NCBI GenBank assembly: GCA_029953675.1
Contig: JAMWBK010000003.1
Location: forward strand, 1,426,001 to 1,490,000
DNA length: 64,000 nt
Source of the DNA: Rhodosorus marinus
Lineage: Eukaryota; Rhodophyta; Stylonematophyceae; Stylonematales; Stylonemataceae
Direction of reading: 5' to 3'
Below are positions 10,729 to 22,869 of this stretch, piece by piece. Numbering within the stretch: position 1 is the stretch's first letter; each line of letters begins with the position of its first letter. A program made the translations under genes and the position numbers. The notes below the pieces were generated by a model. That model ran no database searches, was not told where the DNA came from, and saw nothing but the letters and a program-made list of their open reading frames with translations.

Positions 10729-13457
10729 TCAGGAATCCTCTGATGATTCGGTGTTGTTATCACTGGACGCCGCTGCAGCCTGTGAAGTCCACATCGTGTA
10801 GTAGTCACCCTCTTCGCCAATTTTCATTAGCTCGCTGTGAGTTCCCCTCTCAGTGATGACACCGTTCTTCAAGACGAGGATCTCGTCGGCGTCAGCAATG
10901 GTACTCAAGCGGTCTTCATTTTGGTTCCAAACCGGAGTGAGAATTAGACGACGTTAGTGACCAAATTTTGAACTGGATTTGCGCTTCGTCTTTCTATGGT
11001 GGATACATACGAGCAATTACGAGCGTAGTCTTGCCCTTGGATACATCATTCAACGCCGCCTGCACCGCCCGCTCAGTCCTAGTATCCAGGGCGCTGGTTG
11101 ACTCATCCAATAAGATCACCTTGGGATGTTTCAAAACCATCCTGGCAATACCAACCCTCTGCTTTTCACCTCCACTAAGTCTCAATCCTGAAATATGAGA
11201 ACAACGACAGCGCGCGAAAAGCTCTTCAGCATCTCCACGTTTGTTGGCTTTCTAGCCTGGAACCCTCTTTCGATCGAACGACGTGGAAAGCACTTGCCTC
11301 GCTCTCCTACTCTCGTACCTAACCCGTCGGGTTGATGCGAGACAAAATCTGTAAGCTGTGCAGCAGCTATCGCTTCCTGCACTTCCTCCGTAGAAGCTTC
11401 TGGTTTGCCGTAGTTCACGTTGTACTCAAGCGTATCGTTGAAAAGAACAGTCTCCTGTGCCACTGCGAGTTTTGAGGACAGAAAAGAAAACATTTCGTCA
11501 TCAGAACAAGCGATGCAATAACGGCACGACCACGAGCACAAATCGTCGCCTACCAACTCCAATGGCATGCCGCAGACTACTTTGAGTGACGCTTGAGATA
11601 TTTTGACCATCAATGAGTATTCTCCCAGCATGTACGTCATAGAAACGTAGCAGCAAGCGAACAATTGTGCTCTTCCCAGATCCAGTGGGGCCTATGATTG
11701 CAGTCGTCTTTCCGGGCTTAATGGTGAAAGAGATGTTCGACAGTTGCCCGCTCGTGCCGATACCATAGTTGAAGCTCACGTTCTCAAACGTTACTGAGCC
11801 CGAGGTAACGTCGATTGGCTGTGCCCCCGGGGCGTCGTCAACGTCCTTTGGGATTTGGCTAAGCTCAATCATCTTCTCTAGATCGGTAAAAGCCTTATCC
11901 ATTGTGCGAGAACCGCGCAGGCGGAAACCAGTTAGAAGCAATCTGATCAACTTGTACGTTGTTCTCGCAGTGGCACCGCGTATGACAAGAAGCCAGGGCT
12001 CTTAAATTACCTGTGAGATCGTTCTATAAGCACTGCCAAGCCAGTTCAACGGCCCATATAGCTGCAAGATGTAAGCGTTTATCATGACAAAATCTCCAGT
12101 AGTGAATGAGCCGCTCGCAACCCGAACCGCTGCGAGAAGCATAGCCACCATGACACCGACGTTGACGATCAGAGCTTGACCATTGTTCAATAGGCTGTAA
12201 CCAAAAAAGACGAGAGCATGAGAGGCTATCATCAACAAGGAAGCAACTGCTCACGACGGGTAGCGGATCGCACCTTAGAGAAAACTGCGTCTTCAATGAT
12301 GTGTCTTGATACTCCTTCAACCGTTCGCCGTACCGCTGAACCTCAACTTGTTCGGATCCAAAGTATTTTACGGTTTCAAAGTTCAAAAGGCTGTCAGTGG
12401 CCTTGTCAGTGACGGCGTTGTCGGCCTCTATCATTGCTCTGCGCAGCTTCACTCGCCAGTTCGTAATATACACAGAAAACACCGCGTAGCCCACCACAGA
12501 TACGAAAGTCGTCGCCGCAATAAGGGGAGAATTGAACTGGACGAAAACACCGCAGACTATCACAAGCTCAAGTAGAGTTGGACCAATTGTGAAAGCGAAT
12601 AGGCTCTGCAGCGTTGCCAGGCTCTCCACGCCTCGGTCCATGACACGCAAAACCTAGTCGTGGAAAAACCAGAGAGTCGATGAGTAGGAGGACAGCCCAT
12701 ATGTAAAGTTAAACTCCTTTGCGCGGGCGAAAGGCGAGTCCACTACCCTCCACTGCTCTCCATTTTCGCGGGTATGGCTGGAGTCGACTTACTTCTCCTG
12801 TTTTTCTCTTCAGATGATAAGATAGAGATAGACCATGCAAATGGGCGAACGTTGCTACTCCGAAGAGCCGGGTCTGGTCAAGGGAGACGAACTTCCACGT
12901 ATAACTTCGAAGCTGATTTAAGGAGTTGGTCCCAAATCGGAGGGCAACATAGGCGAGTACGGACCACAGCGCCAACGGCGGCTTAATCGAGCCTGGGGTC
13001 AGCGAGTTGACGGCAGAGCGCAAAGCTAGCGGCACAGCTAGATTACTAAGTTTGCTCTGCAGTGGAAACGGGGTTCATTGCGACACAGCAAACACACGCG
13101 AAAGTCAGCATAAGAACATTGAAACATTTTCCAGCAAACCACGTCAACAGGACGTCAAAGACAGTGCTGATCCATTAAAACCCAGGCCAGATCTTGTGCG
13201 GAAGCTCGGTAAACGCAGCAGATCAAAGCACCCTACTATGTCGCTTCCAAAACTCCGACGACAAAAGAAAAGAAGCAAACCGATCTATCGCACTTCCTCA
13301 CCAGTAGGGTAAACACAATAGACAGCACCGCCATCATCTGAAGTTTCCTGCTCTTCGGCCACATATACGGCGCAACGAACATGAGCGTTCGTTGCGTAGA
13401 ACTATTTTCCCGATCATGATTCACCTGTGTCGGCAGCAACGGACTCCTCTCAGACAT
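10729..13457 (-). CDS. Half ABC transporter, ABCB6/HMT1-like
   Basis: A multi-exon gene. The proposed start is the ATG at 13457 ([11 protein letters not shown]); an earlier ATG-like frame reaches 13562. One transmembrane domain is followed by one nucleotide-binding domain. The membrane part has [39 protein letters not shown] with ERY-type residues after it, and [19 protein letters not shown]. The last matches the ABCB6/HMT1 branch better than ABCB7/Atm1. The ATPase has Walker [10 protein letters not shown], a Q-loop region with QETVLFNDT, signature LSGGEKQR, Walker [13 protein letters not shown] and an H-loop exon ending near 10920. Relatives export thiol, heme or metal conjugates from vacuole or mitochondrion. 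The N-terminal extra membrane domain of animal ABCB6 is absent. The C-terminus ends in a Ser/Asp-rich tail at 10729. Confidence 0.88.
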
Positions 13458-13770
13458 CTTCAAAGAACCCTTACGACGTACACTCTTTGCATTACTCAAA
13501 TTTCTATTACCCCTCCCAAGTCTAAACGTTCCCCGACCTCCCACAAATCCCATCCCCACCAAACCGGCCTCGGCAGATTATACAGCATGCCAACCCTAGA
13601 CCGGACACCAAGTTCATTAATACCCCCCACAATGCATTGGGCAATCGAGGCTCCCCATACCACAACCAGAAGTTTCAACTAAGAAAACCGAAAGCTGGTA
13701 ACAGTCTCCCTAGTTTTTGGTTCTAAGTGTTCACAACTTGCTATTCAAACTTAGAAAAAAGGGTTTAAGG
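13458..13770. other. Upstream region of the ABC transporter
   Basis: Bases upstream of the ABC transporter start up to the transposon edge. The 7-base target duplication TTTAAGG occupies 13764-13770. No gene seen. Confidence 0.55.
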
Positions 13771-14667
13771 TAGGGTTGTCATCTCCATCCGATAAAAACA
13801 CGACCGATTGCGTCCGATATCGGACCTTTATCTAGTAACAATAGAAACTATTTTTGTGGATCCTGTCCTATATGAGTTGATTAGACCTGAATATAAAAGC
13901 AAAAAGGGTCTTTGTCCGATAAATGGTCCGATACGACCGATTGCGTCCGATATTTTTGAATGATCTTTTCACCGTTTTCGGTGCATGGTCATTTGCCGAC
14001 TCGACTAAGGTTTGATTTTCATCGATGCGCGAGGTTATGATGGATGTGTTGGGCCCAGAAGGCCATTCGGGATCATCATCATCGTCCCCGGGCGGGTACT
14101 CCGTTGGTAGAGCAGTATCGTAGGTAGTTAGTAGATAACCGGTGCGTAGTAGCGTAGACAATTGTATTGTGATTGAACTGGATCGTATGACCGTGGACTA
14201 CCCGATCGAGTACTTACGAGTTGTAAGTTACTCGGGCACGTTAGGGATCAATACCGGAGGGGCCGGTTCTGGGGAAAATTGGGGGGAGTCCAATTCTGTG
14301 AACACGGTGGGATCCCAAAAGTGGTTTTTGCCTGCTCAACCAATGCTATGACAGCCTGTCGAGTTCAGAAGTAATCATGATTCATTGCGTGATAATGGCA
14401 GCTTGCTACCGCGAGAAGTAATCATGATTCATGGTATGCTGTGAGAGTTTGTCATCCCAAAAAGTAATGATGATTCAATATCTGAACTGGAGATGATTGA
14501 CTACTAGACTAACGTTGATTGAATATCGGACAATTTATCGGACCTGTTTTTTCGTAGACTTTTAATCACATACCCCTTATTTGTATACTGTTTTTCAATA
14601 GTCTATAAACGTCAAAAATTATCCCTACCGTCCAATAAACTTTATCGGACGGCACATGACAACCTTA
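13771..14667. mobile_element. Non-autonomous TIR DNA transposon, 897 bp
   Basis: The ends are inverted repeats: the left end (13771) reads TAGGGTTGTCATCTCC and the right end, reversed, reads TAAGGTTGTCATGTGCC; both run on to TCCGATAAA. The element is flanked on both sides by TTTAAGG (13764-13770 and 14668-14674), a 7-base target-site duplication. Inside each end lie GTCCGATA octamers: forward at 13812, 13914, 13926 and 13945 on the left, and inverted at 14524, 14536 and 14643 on the right; a palindrome at 13812-13825 adds an inverted one. Paired octamers are 12 bases apart on both sides. No transposase is recognisable; the longest frame (13868-14161, -) has no known domain. The TAGGGTTG-type end recalls hAT elements, but hAT duplicates 8 bases, so the superfamily is open. 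Confidence 0.85.
14370..14477 (+). repeat. Three spaced copies of AGTAATCATGATTCA
   Basis: Copies of a 15-base motif start at 14370, 14417 and 14463, that is 47 and 46 bases apart, the third with one change (AATGAT). The core AATCATGATT is palindromic. All copies lie inside the transposon, near its right half. The sequence between copies is not clearly repeated. Confidence 0.8.
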
Positions 14668-16083
14668 TTTAAGGAAAACATAGGCTACGAGTCAAATGTA
14701 AATTAAAACCAGATCGGCTAGAACTAGAATAGTTGTCTATTTCTTGCCTAATTCAGAACATACTGGTCCGAAATTTAGTCCACTCAACTCATGATTGATT
14801 ACACCATAGAAATGCCGGCCTTCTCGTTTCCGGTGGTGTAAGGCGGCAGAGTAAATGTGCATCTTTTCAAACATATGATATGTTTTATAATTATCCGCTC
14901 TTTTAGAAAATTGAATTCGTAGCTAGAGAAGGTCTAGGCATCCTCATTGGATGCAGATGACTTCGTGCCGGGTCCACAAACCGTCGGAATTTTGGGTTCG
15001 TGATTGGTGAAGGAGGCGGTGTTGAATTAGTGGCATCAAGCATCGATCCAGATGGATACAGAACTTGCTAGACGACATCCAGGAAGGTTACTGTGTAAGG
15101 GATGAACTCTACCGTTTGCTTTGGAAATAGATCCTGCATGTCCATCCAGTAGGGTGGGTGGAACACGCATCTCACGTCATTTGCGGCGTAGAGCGTTGGG
15201 GAATATGAGTGTTCTTTTTAGCTCCAAAGGACGACATCTTGAACCTTTGATAAAGTAGAAACTGTCCATGCCTGTTTCGTTTTTCAGGGGTGGACTCGAG
15301 AAGGAAGAAATTTAGATGGTGCGAATGGGGACAAACCGAACTCGATTATAATTGTCTTTTGCGTTGCGGTGCTTATGGGAGACATGATTGGAGTGGGCGA
15401 AGCCGCTAAATGCAACAAACCTCCACAATTCCTCTACAAACTTACCCAGCAAAAGCAGCAAGCGTATGGAGCAACCCCAGGATTAGATGTGAGGACGCCG
15501 AACCAAGTAGAGAGGGTCAATGGTCGAGATGTAATTCCGTTCTCAACTCGGAAGCGGCATCGTCTTCGTCCCAGCCGACTACTTCCACAGGTGGTGGTCG
15601 TCGTGCACGACGGGAGAAGTGCAATAGGAGCGTGCTGTCAGGAGAGCAACAAGCTCTTTTGTCCCCTGAGAAGATCTGCATGACTCACGCGTGCCATGAA
15701 CGGCCGCTTGTTCTACTCAAATCTGGAAACCCTTTTACACTCGAACAGCGGGGACTTTTCAACAAACTCGCAACACACGGCTTTGTTCATTTCATGTCTT
15801 ATATTCAAAATTCCTATTCTCTATCCAATCTGCAAAAGTCCAATCGTGGTAGTTCGTCAAAATCTATATATAATGTATAATAGGCAGGTCAACGCTGTAC
15901 AACGGTTTCGGTTGGATGATGCTCTGCACCACCTCATCTGAATCCGAATTTAGGCAAGGAAAAATCTCTGGACCCAACCAAACAATAAGAATATCAGCCC
16001 CACATCGGATGATACCCATTGGTGCGCCGTACATAAGAGACATCAGAATCACAGTGACGCTCTGAGCTCAGTATATGTATGAG
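14668..16083. other. Intergenic region right of the transposon
   Basis: About 1.4 kb up to the stop of the C2H2 gene, beginning with the right target duplication. Overlapping frames at 15369-15880 (+) are Ser/Gln-rich without a domain, and I do not call them genes. Confidence 0.5.
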
Positions 16084-16965
16084 CTACCAAAACAAGGGCT
16101 CCCTGACCGACGCATTCAGGATATCCTCACTGGACCTGGAAAAAAGTACATCTCGCTCCAGCAGGCTCTCGAGATTATCATCTCCGCAGTCACTAACATC
16201 GACATTCATACCCGCGAATCCCATGGCGCTGCAATCGTTCAACGGAAGTGAGTCCAATATCTCGCCGAAGAGAGCATCTCCCGAGAGCTCGGAGCCCTCG
16301 CATTCCACTGGTGAATCATCAACGGGCTTTGGAGGTGCCTCCACATCATTCTCGACCTTTGCGGGGAAGGCCTTAGGCTTTGCTTCAATGTCCTTGCGTT
16401 CCGCACTCTTCTCCACTTGTGATCTATGCATAGTTGTCTTCATCTTCTTCGCGCCTTCTACCTCGGAACTTGCAGTATTCTTCCTCTTCCTTCGGCCCCT
16501 CTTCCCATTCGCAGCTTTGAAAGCATGTGACTTCTTGTGCATGGCCAGACTAGACCTCCACTTGAAGCTTCTGCTGCAGTTCTTTTCGAGGCACATGTAC
16601 GGGGCGCTTCCAGTGTGAAACCTTTCGTGCTCCCTAAGCCCCGGAGCGGAGGAGAAAACCTTCCCGCATCCCTCTGATGAACACGGAAAACTTTTCTCCT
16701 GTACGGCTCCTTCAGCTTTCTGGGGGAGATTTCCACCGAGAACATCGTCTCCAGTGGCAAGCTGTCCCTCTCCAACCTTTTCCGTTGTCCGGTACCCGCT
16801 AACCCGAGTCGCAATAGAAAACCATTCGGCCGGTATGGCTTTCCTTGGTCGCGCTAGTTGCTGAAACTCGGGCGTCATGGGACTGCATGGTACCATATTC
16901 GTTCCTCCAGAACCGAGAGCAGAGTTCTGCATGTGAACTAAGCCCCGACCCTCCTCCCTCAACAT
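16084..16965 (-). CDS. C2H2 zinc-finger protein, two fingers
   Basis: A single uninterrupted frame of 293 residues with an ATG at 16965. Two adjacent TFIIIA-type fingers lie near the middle: FPCSSEGCGKVFSSAPGLRE ending HERFH, and YMCLEKNCSRSFKWRSSLAM ending HKKSH, joined by a TGSAP linker like the usual TGEKP. Straight after the fingers comes a basic patch (GKRGRRKRKN), a likely nuclear localisation signal. The C-terminal third is acidic with DALFGEILDSLPL, LESLLERDVLF and similar Leu/acidic segments that look like activation-domain motifs. This suggests a DNA-binding transcriptional regulator; the target is unknown. Confidence 0.82.
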   Translation of the reverse strand: MLREEGRGLVHMQNSALGSGGTNMVPCSPMTPEFQQLARPRKAIPAEWFSIATRVSGYRTTEKVGEGQLATGDDVLGGNLPQKAEGAVQEKSFPCSSEGCGKVFSSAPGLREHERFHTGSAPYMCLEKNCSRSFKWRSSLAMHKKSHAFKAANGKRGRRKRKNTASSEVEGAKKMKTTMHRSQVEKSAERKDIEAKPKAFPAKVENDVEAPPKPVDDSPVECEGSELSGDALFGEILDSLPLNDCSAMGFAGMNVDVSDCGDDNLESLLERDVLFSRSSEDILNASVREPLFW

Positions 16966-19867
16966 CCTTTCCCTTCAAACTCCACAATCAACCCTCTACT
17001 TGTTCCTCTCGCTTGACCCTCCCTTGTATGCACAACCAACGCCTTCCAGCACTGCAACGCAAGACAAGGTAAGCGACTCTACCCTCTTATACGCTCACCA
17101 TGAAAGGAAACGTATACGGCTTCTGTCAAAGGCACAAAATAGAACCGACGCTCGAGGCGAAAGTAATCTCAACAAAAAGCCGTCTCCACTTCCCTCTTCA
17201 AACGTTCGCTAGAGTCCGCACCAAAAAAAAAAAAAAATCTGACCCAGAATATCTCAAAATTATCTCAGTTCCTACCAATCAACACTCGTTATACAATTGG
17301 TCTTTCACCATAAGCCAATTATATTCTACAACCGCACAATCTTTCGATTCTACGACTTTCTAGCCAGTCTTCTATTGGCGCATGGACTTGATATTCTTTG
17401 TCCACAAAGCACATTGTATTGATCCTCAGCAATTTTCATGGAATAGGTGCCCCTACTGCATTTTGATGATCTCTTCTGAAATTCTCTATTTTCCCAAAAT
17501 TATTCAAATATCTCACTTCCAAGCTACTCGTAAGGGGGGTTCCGTTGTCTCCAAGGAGCAGGAAAAAAATCTGCTCAATAAATTTTATTCCGATAGGTTG
17601 CACTCAGCATCATCCAATGTTAGATCGAATAGGACGAAATTGATTTCTCCTGCAAATGAAGCTCATGGCTCATAGAGTCATCGCCAAGCTCCTTATGGAA
17701 AGCGCCGAAAGGGAATAAGAAAAAACTTCCAACAATAACTGTCGTAGAACCCTTATGAAAAAAAACAAAAAACAACTCCACTCACCACTAGTACACGTTG
17801 GTTTCCTTAGGACTTGCGCATTATTGGCTCTTGCTATTGTGTTTGTGTGCACGTTTCTTGCTCAGCCGGGGCCGGGAAGGCGTACATATTAATACGATTG
17901 AACTCAGGCTCTTGGATCTGCCCCGAGCTATAAAAATATGACCGATTTTCAGAAAATAGAATGACACGATGAAAAACCCTGCAAGTACTGGGTTCCATCA
18001 AAACCTTGACAATCCTATGGTTTACTTGAAAAACTATCAGGCTTCCTGGGAGAGCCGCGGGATAGGGAAAAAGCGGGTCACAGGATTACGACCATGTATA
18101 TCTGCGCCAAAAAAAACTTTTTCGAAAATTAGTTTTTATTCCAGTCCACGCCGTACTAACTCGTTCTGATTGGATAGTCTCGTGCAATGAGAAAACAAAT
18201 TGTTTCCTGAAAATATTCTTGAATTCTCGCATCCGCATAGATACTACTTTCTACATAGATCTATTTTGGAGCCAAATGGCAGGGTCTTAACTGCAAGCAC
18301 CTCATGTATACGATGTACGTAAGCAGCTATTGATCTCCTTCATACTTGACTCGACATGGAACATGAATACTATAAATAGTTGTGTAGGTGGATTTTTATT
18401 GTATAAATGAGATATACCTTTGGGGTTGATGCTTAAGGTTAGGGCTAGCAAAGTGATGTCATACAGAGGCAGGGTTGCCCCTTGCTTGTGCTACTCCTAT
18501 ATAGCTAACGCGGTCAACATGAATATACCGTCAATTGTCCAGCCGTTGGAGCTTCCCTAGCATGCGTTTCTGCGGGAGCTGCCATTCCTTACTGTGTATC
18601 CCCTCTCCTGTATAATGTATTTGCTCTACGAATTACACTCACAAGTCAAGGGGTTGATCCCGACGCGTGGTCAACAGAAGGTCAGCTAATCGGGGCGATC
18701 ACTAAAATGAATAAAATTTTAAACAACTCAACAGCAAATTCTGTGGAAAAGTTCTCTAAGCTCAGAAACTATTTTTATTTTGGACACGTGGTGTTTCTTA
18801 GTGGCAAGTTCGGTTGAATGATTCAGCTCTTATGAATATTATTCGGAAAAGTACATTTTTTTCACTTCTCAGGAATAAAATTCAATTTATTTCTGTTCGC
18901 CTGAATTTCTATCCCAGACAAAACGAACTTGTTTCGAACACTGTTTTGGTCAATTCTATGAAGGGCGATGTTGAACGACGGTTCGGAACCTGGCTCCACC
19001 GATGGTCATCGACGTAGGGTAGAGGGCAGGCAAGGTATGTTTTGCAAAAACTTCCTCTTGGTTAAACAGCGAGCCGGCTTGGAGGCCGCACAGTTGGAGG
19101 GCGAGCGGCGTTCCAGTTTTCTTAGGGGTAAATTCGAAAGTACTGTTTTGCCCAATGGTTGTGTTCAGCGCATCGGATTTCAGGATGTAGGGACGGACGC
19201 TCCACTGAACCATGGCTCCAAATTCGCATTATTCTGGGAATTCCTCTGTCGGTATTCATGTGACCCTCGACGTCTTTTTTCAACGGGCCGATCAGACATG
19301 GCATCTATTACAAGTGCTAGCCTAATGCATAGATGTATATTCGGATAAATTTAGTAGACCATTTAACTGGTGACTACCGTACTGGCAGGTGTATTGGACC
19401 GGTTGAGGTGATAGGATCTGGTCTTGCAAGATTTTTGTCCACCTCAAAAAAAAATCAGCTGGTTCGTTGTCATAGTGTAACCCATAAAAATAATCTTACT
19501 GAGGTGAAACTATGGATTATCTGAAGTTCAATGAATCGGTTGGATCAGGATTCGATGAACTGCGAATAGGATCTTATCACGTCACCAGGCGTGTCGTCAT
19601 TGGTTGAGTCAGATTTACGCCCTCCGCGAATTTTATTGAGGCGCGAGGGACAGGACGCGCAATACGAGGTTGCCCTAGGTACCCATGCGAAGTGCATCTC
19701 ATGACGACGACGAGCGACCTCCTCGCGGCTGACAACGGGTTGTGCTATTCCATGACCATGTTTCTCGAGAAATCTTCACTGTAGTACGAACAAAGTGTCC
19801 TCCATAGCACAAGCGATTGAACTGAGCGCGATGTTTGCACCGCCTCGATTCTATGCCGTCCTGCAAG

Positions 19868-19924
19868 CGGGTGTGGTGACACAGCCGATACCCCATGACA
19901 CAATCGGCTGTGTCACCACACCCG
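19868..19924. repeat. Perfect 22-bp inverted repeat, 13-base loop
   Basis: Arms 19868-19889 and 19903-19924 are exact reverse complements; the left arm begins CGGGTGTGGTGACACAGCC. It would form a very stable hairpin as RNA or extruded DNA. It is not next to a recognised gene. Confidence 0.85.
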
Positions 19925-20157
19925 TTCGTTCAGCTTGTCATCGAGGGTGTCGTATTCGTTGAGAGTTCAGACCCGCACAGTTTAGGGCTATTTTCGCTAT
20001 AGTGATGAGGATCACTCGCGTTTCCTCACTCCGTCGAGTTTGATGATGTGGTTAACTGGAAAACGAACAACCCGTGTGAGCGTCCTCAGAGATTAAGAGG
20101 GGGAATTCCAACGCCGCCTCAGTTCTCGAGGCGCGCGTTCTCTCGGTTCAGCCGAGT

Positions 20158-20190
20158 GCACATTTCAGTGTGCAGTGAATTGAAATGTGC
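20158..20190. repeat. 10-bp inverted repeat
   Basis: GCACATTTCA at 20158-20167 and TGAAATGTGC at 20181-20190 form a hairpin with a 13-base loop, about 250 bases from the 22-bp inverted repeat. Confidence 0.6.
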
Positions 20191-20619
20191 TCTGTGGATT
20201 GGCGCTCTGCGTTGATCAAGTCCTCTGGTATTAAGATCATAAGGGGAGATCCCTGCGCATTCTCATCGTTACAAGTGCGACCCGACTGGAAGGTTCTCAA
20301 CAAATCACGTTACCAAAGGGACTGCCAGCAAGTCAAGGACATCAAAATCGTTACAAAAAAAACAAGGCACGAATTAGTTTGAAGTTGAGGGTTAGGCCTG
20401 GTTCGCAGCCGCGAAACACCTGCTTTTTTTTAACTGATTAGCGATCCGACTCGTCCTCTCACTAAACTGCTAAAATGTATACATCCGCTTCCATTTCCGC
20501 AGCCCCATGCCGAGCGAATGAGACGCAATAAGCAACCCAACGATTCATCCATGCACTCGTTCAGGCAGAACGTGGAAAACCGTCACGAGGAAACCCGCTC
20601 ACCTCCAGACGCAAAGTTG

Positions 20620-20679
20620 TTTTCATTTTGTTTTGTACAGTTTTCGAAATTCTTTTCATTTTGTTTTGTACAGTTTTCG
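20620..20679. repeat. Two 27-base direct repeats, 33-base period
   Basis: The same 27 bases, starting TTTTCATTTTGTTTTGTACA, occur at 20620-20646 and 20653-20679. On the minus strand the copies would read KTVQNKMK twice, but no gene is supported there. Confidence 0.75.
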
Positions 20680-20950
20680 TTGTAGCCTCAACTCCTAATC
20701 CCCATCCAGAACTCCAGATATAGCCCCCCAACCCGAACAGCCCTGAGAGCAATCCCTGAACTTTTCTTTTGAGACCACTCACAAACCTTGCAAGATTCAA
20801 CATAGTTTTACTCAGGAAGGTAAACAAAAACCAATTTCTTACTTTCCAACGAAAACGAAAAAACAAACTTTACCATGGGCAACTGCGCCCCCCCTCCCGG
20901 TCCCCGTGAACCGCTGACTGCACTACCAATAATTATAGAAAAATATACGT

Positions 20951-21042
20951 ACATACCAACCCCCCCCCCCCTCCCCCAAGGGCACACCAGGCCAAGGCGC
21001 ACCAAACCAGCGGCAAACCAGGCCAGGGGCACACCAGGCCAA
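20951..21042. repeat. C-run and short direct repeats
   Basis: A run of C bases with one T interruption is followed by about three degenerate copies of a CACACCAGGCCAAGG-like unit. Low-complexity DNA. Confidence 0.6.
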
Positions 21043-21488
21043 AGGCACCATACACCATCAACTAATCTCCCCGACCCCGGGGCAGCATGTCTTGTTGTAC
21101 CTGTAAACAGGACATGGTCTTGCTTATAAACAACCAGCACCAACATGAAATACTCCAAAATCAATATATACTACGTAAACAAATAGTTTTTCGTAAACAA
21201 AAGTTTTCTCAGCTAAGAAGAATACTGATTTTCCACTGTTTTTGGAAGCTGTTCTCGCTCGTCGTCGTAATAGAATTATTTTTCTATTAGAAAGGAAAAT
21301 GGACCCTACCTCAAATTCCAGAAATCGATGAAATTGGGTATATGCTTAAATAGTTCATGAAAATGAACGATTTTTTTGGGTTTTTCATATCAAAAGTAGG
21401 TTCTTTCCAGATGTTGAAAGATCCTCGCGTTCATGGTTTGTTCCTTGTTTAAGCCGCCGTAATATACAGCTGGTAAAAAACAGATCAC

Positions 21489-21573
21489 AAAAAGGTTCTA
21501 AGGAACAACTCCAACCATTCAGCTCGCTGCATTGGGATGCTGAGTGGTTGGAATTGTTTCTTGGAACTTTTTT
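21489..21573. repeat. 35-bp imperfect hairpin (small-RNA precursor-like)
   Basis: Left arm 21489-21523 and right arm 21539-21573 match at 30 of 35 positions, with a 15-base loop. The inner part includes CTCCAACCATTCAGC against GCTGAGTGGTTGGAA. The size and few scattered mismatches look like a microRNA-type precursor, but a small inverted-repeat transposon relic is equally possible. Confidence 0.7.
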
Positions 21574-22869
21574 ACTAACAGTATACTGAGATAAATCTCT
21601 TAGCCTTTCTCGCCGTGGCGCCCATTCCCGCAACTGTTTTGCGGATAGGTGGGCTGTGTTCAAATCTCGGAAACCCTCTTTCTTCGCAACCGATGGACAA
21701 GAACAATCCCGTTTCCGCGAACTCCGCCCCCCCCCACAAAAAAAGAATCTCCCAAGCGATTCGATGGTCAAAAAGGCTCAAAGCCGAAACTCGATGGAAG
21801 GAATCCCCTGAAGAATATACGAACTGTCCAAATAATGGCTGCACACTCCTCGCTCGCCCTCCTTGAAGAATTCTTGACAGTCTGTTCTTTTCTCACTGAT
21901 TCTGAAGAAGCGCAAGAATCCAAGGTCTCATAGCCGATTCCCCCTCACGGTACACCTCAGATCGCGACGAACGGCTAGTGCTCGGTTGTTTGGCTAGCCA
22001 GGACAAATGTGTTTGGTACTGATCAACTGATCCGTTTATTCAGATCAGCTACTGTGGGGGATGTAAAACCCCGAAGTTTTAATTAAATCGGCGTTGCAGT
22101 TTTCCGTGGCTCGGGGGACTCATGAGTGTACTCTGTCCTTGATTGGGATGCGCTTATGCCCTTGAGTCAAACTCTATGTCTTGGAAGAGGAAGTCGTCCA
22201 TAGCTTTCAACTCTCGAGCGCCTGCGCACCAGGAGTCGGGCACGTGCCAAATCGTCCCCAGGGCAGTTTACTGGAAATTTTGTTGCTTCCGTCGCAGAAA
22301 GATTTTCTTACGAGGTCCCTGGTGCCTTGCCATCGGCGACCGAGGACGTGGAAATCTTTTGGAACCTGTGCTGTGCACGGTTTTGAAATATCGCGTTGCT
22401 TACGTCTCTTAGACGTAAACGAATTCTGAAGCTTGCGTAAAACATATGGGTGACACGTAATTGCACCGCGGTTCAGATACTGGCAAATACTAGAAAAATT
22501 TTCAGCGGGCATTACGCCAGTCTGCTTAGGAACCAGCTAGTTGGACCGGCCAGTAGAAGTCTGACGAAGTTCGCTACATCATAGGAGATGCGTGATCTCA
22601 CTATGGTCAGATGTGTTGTATGACTCTTCGTGCGATTCTGGTATAGCGATTGGAGAACGACTACCGAATATGCTCATTTGCCTGGGTGGAACCAGCATCG
22701 GAACTTCAGCTGCCCGAATCTGGAAACAGGATGGAGTCCAACACCTGATGCTCTCACCGAAGAAATCTCAACATTTAAACTACGTAGTAGATAATGTACT
22801 CGTAGATTCGGCTCTTCGCTCTAGTTGTAGTATTGCTTGGTTGCAAAAAGCGCTCTCCGCAAATTTCTG

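Noticed and set aside
20561-20866. A minus-strand frame with KTVQNKMK repeated
   Set aside because: The protein repeat follows from a 27-base direct DNA repeat, and the frame has no domain or splice support.
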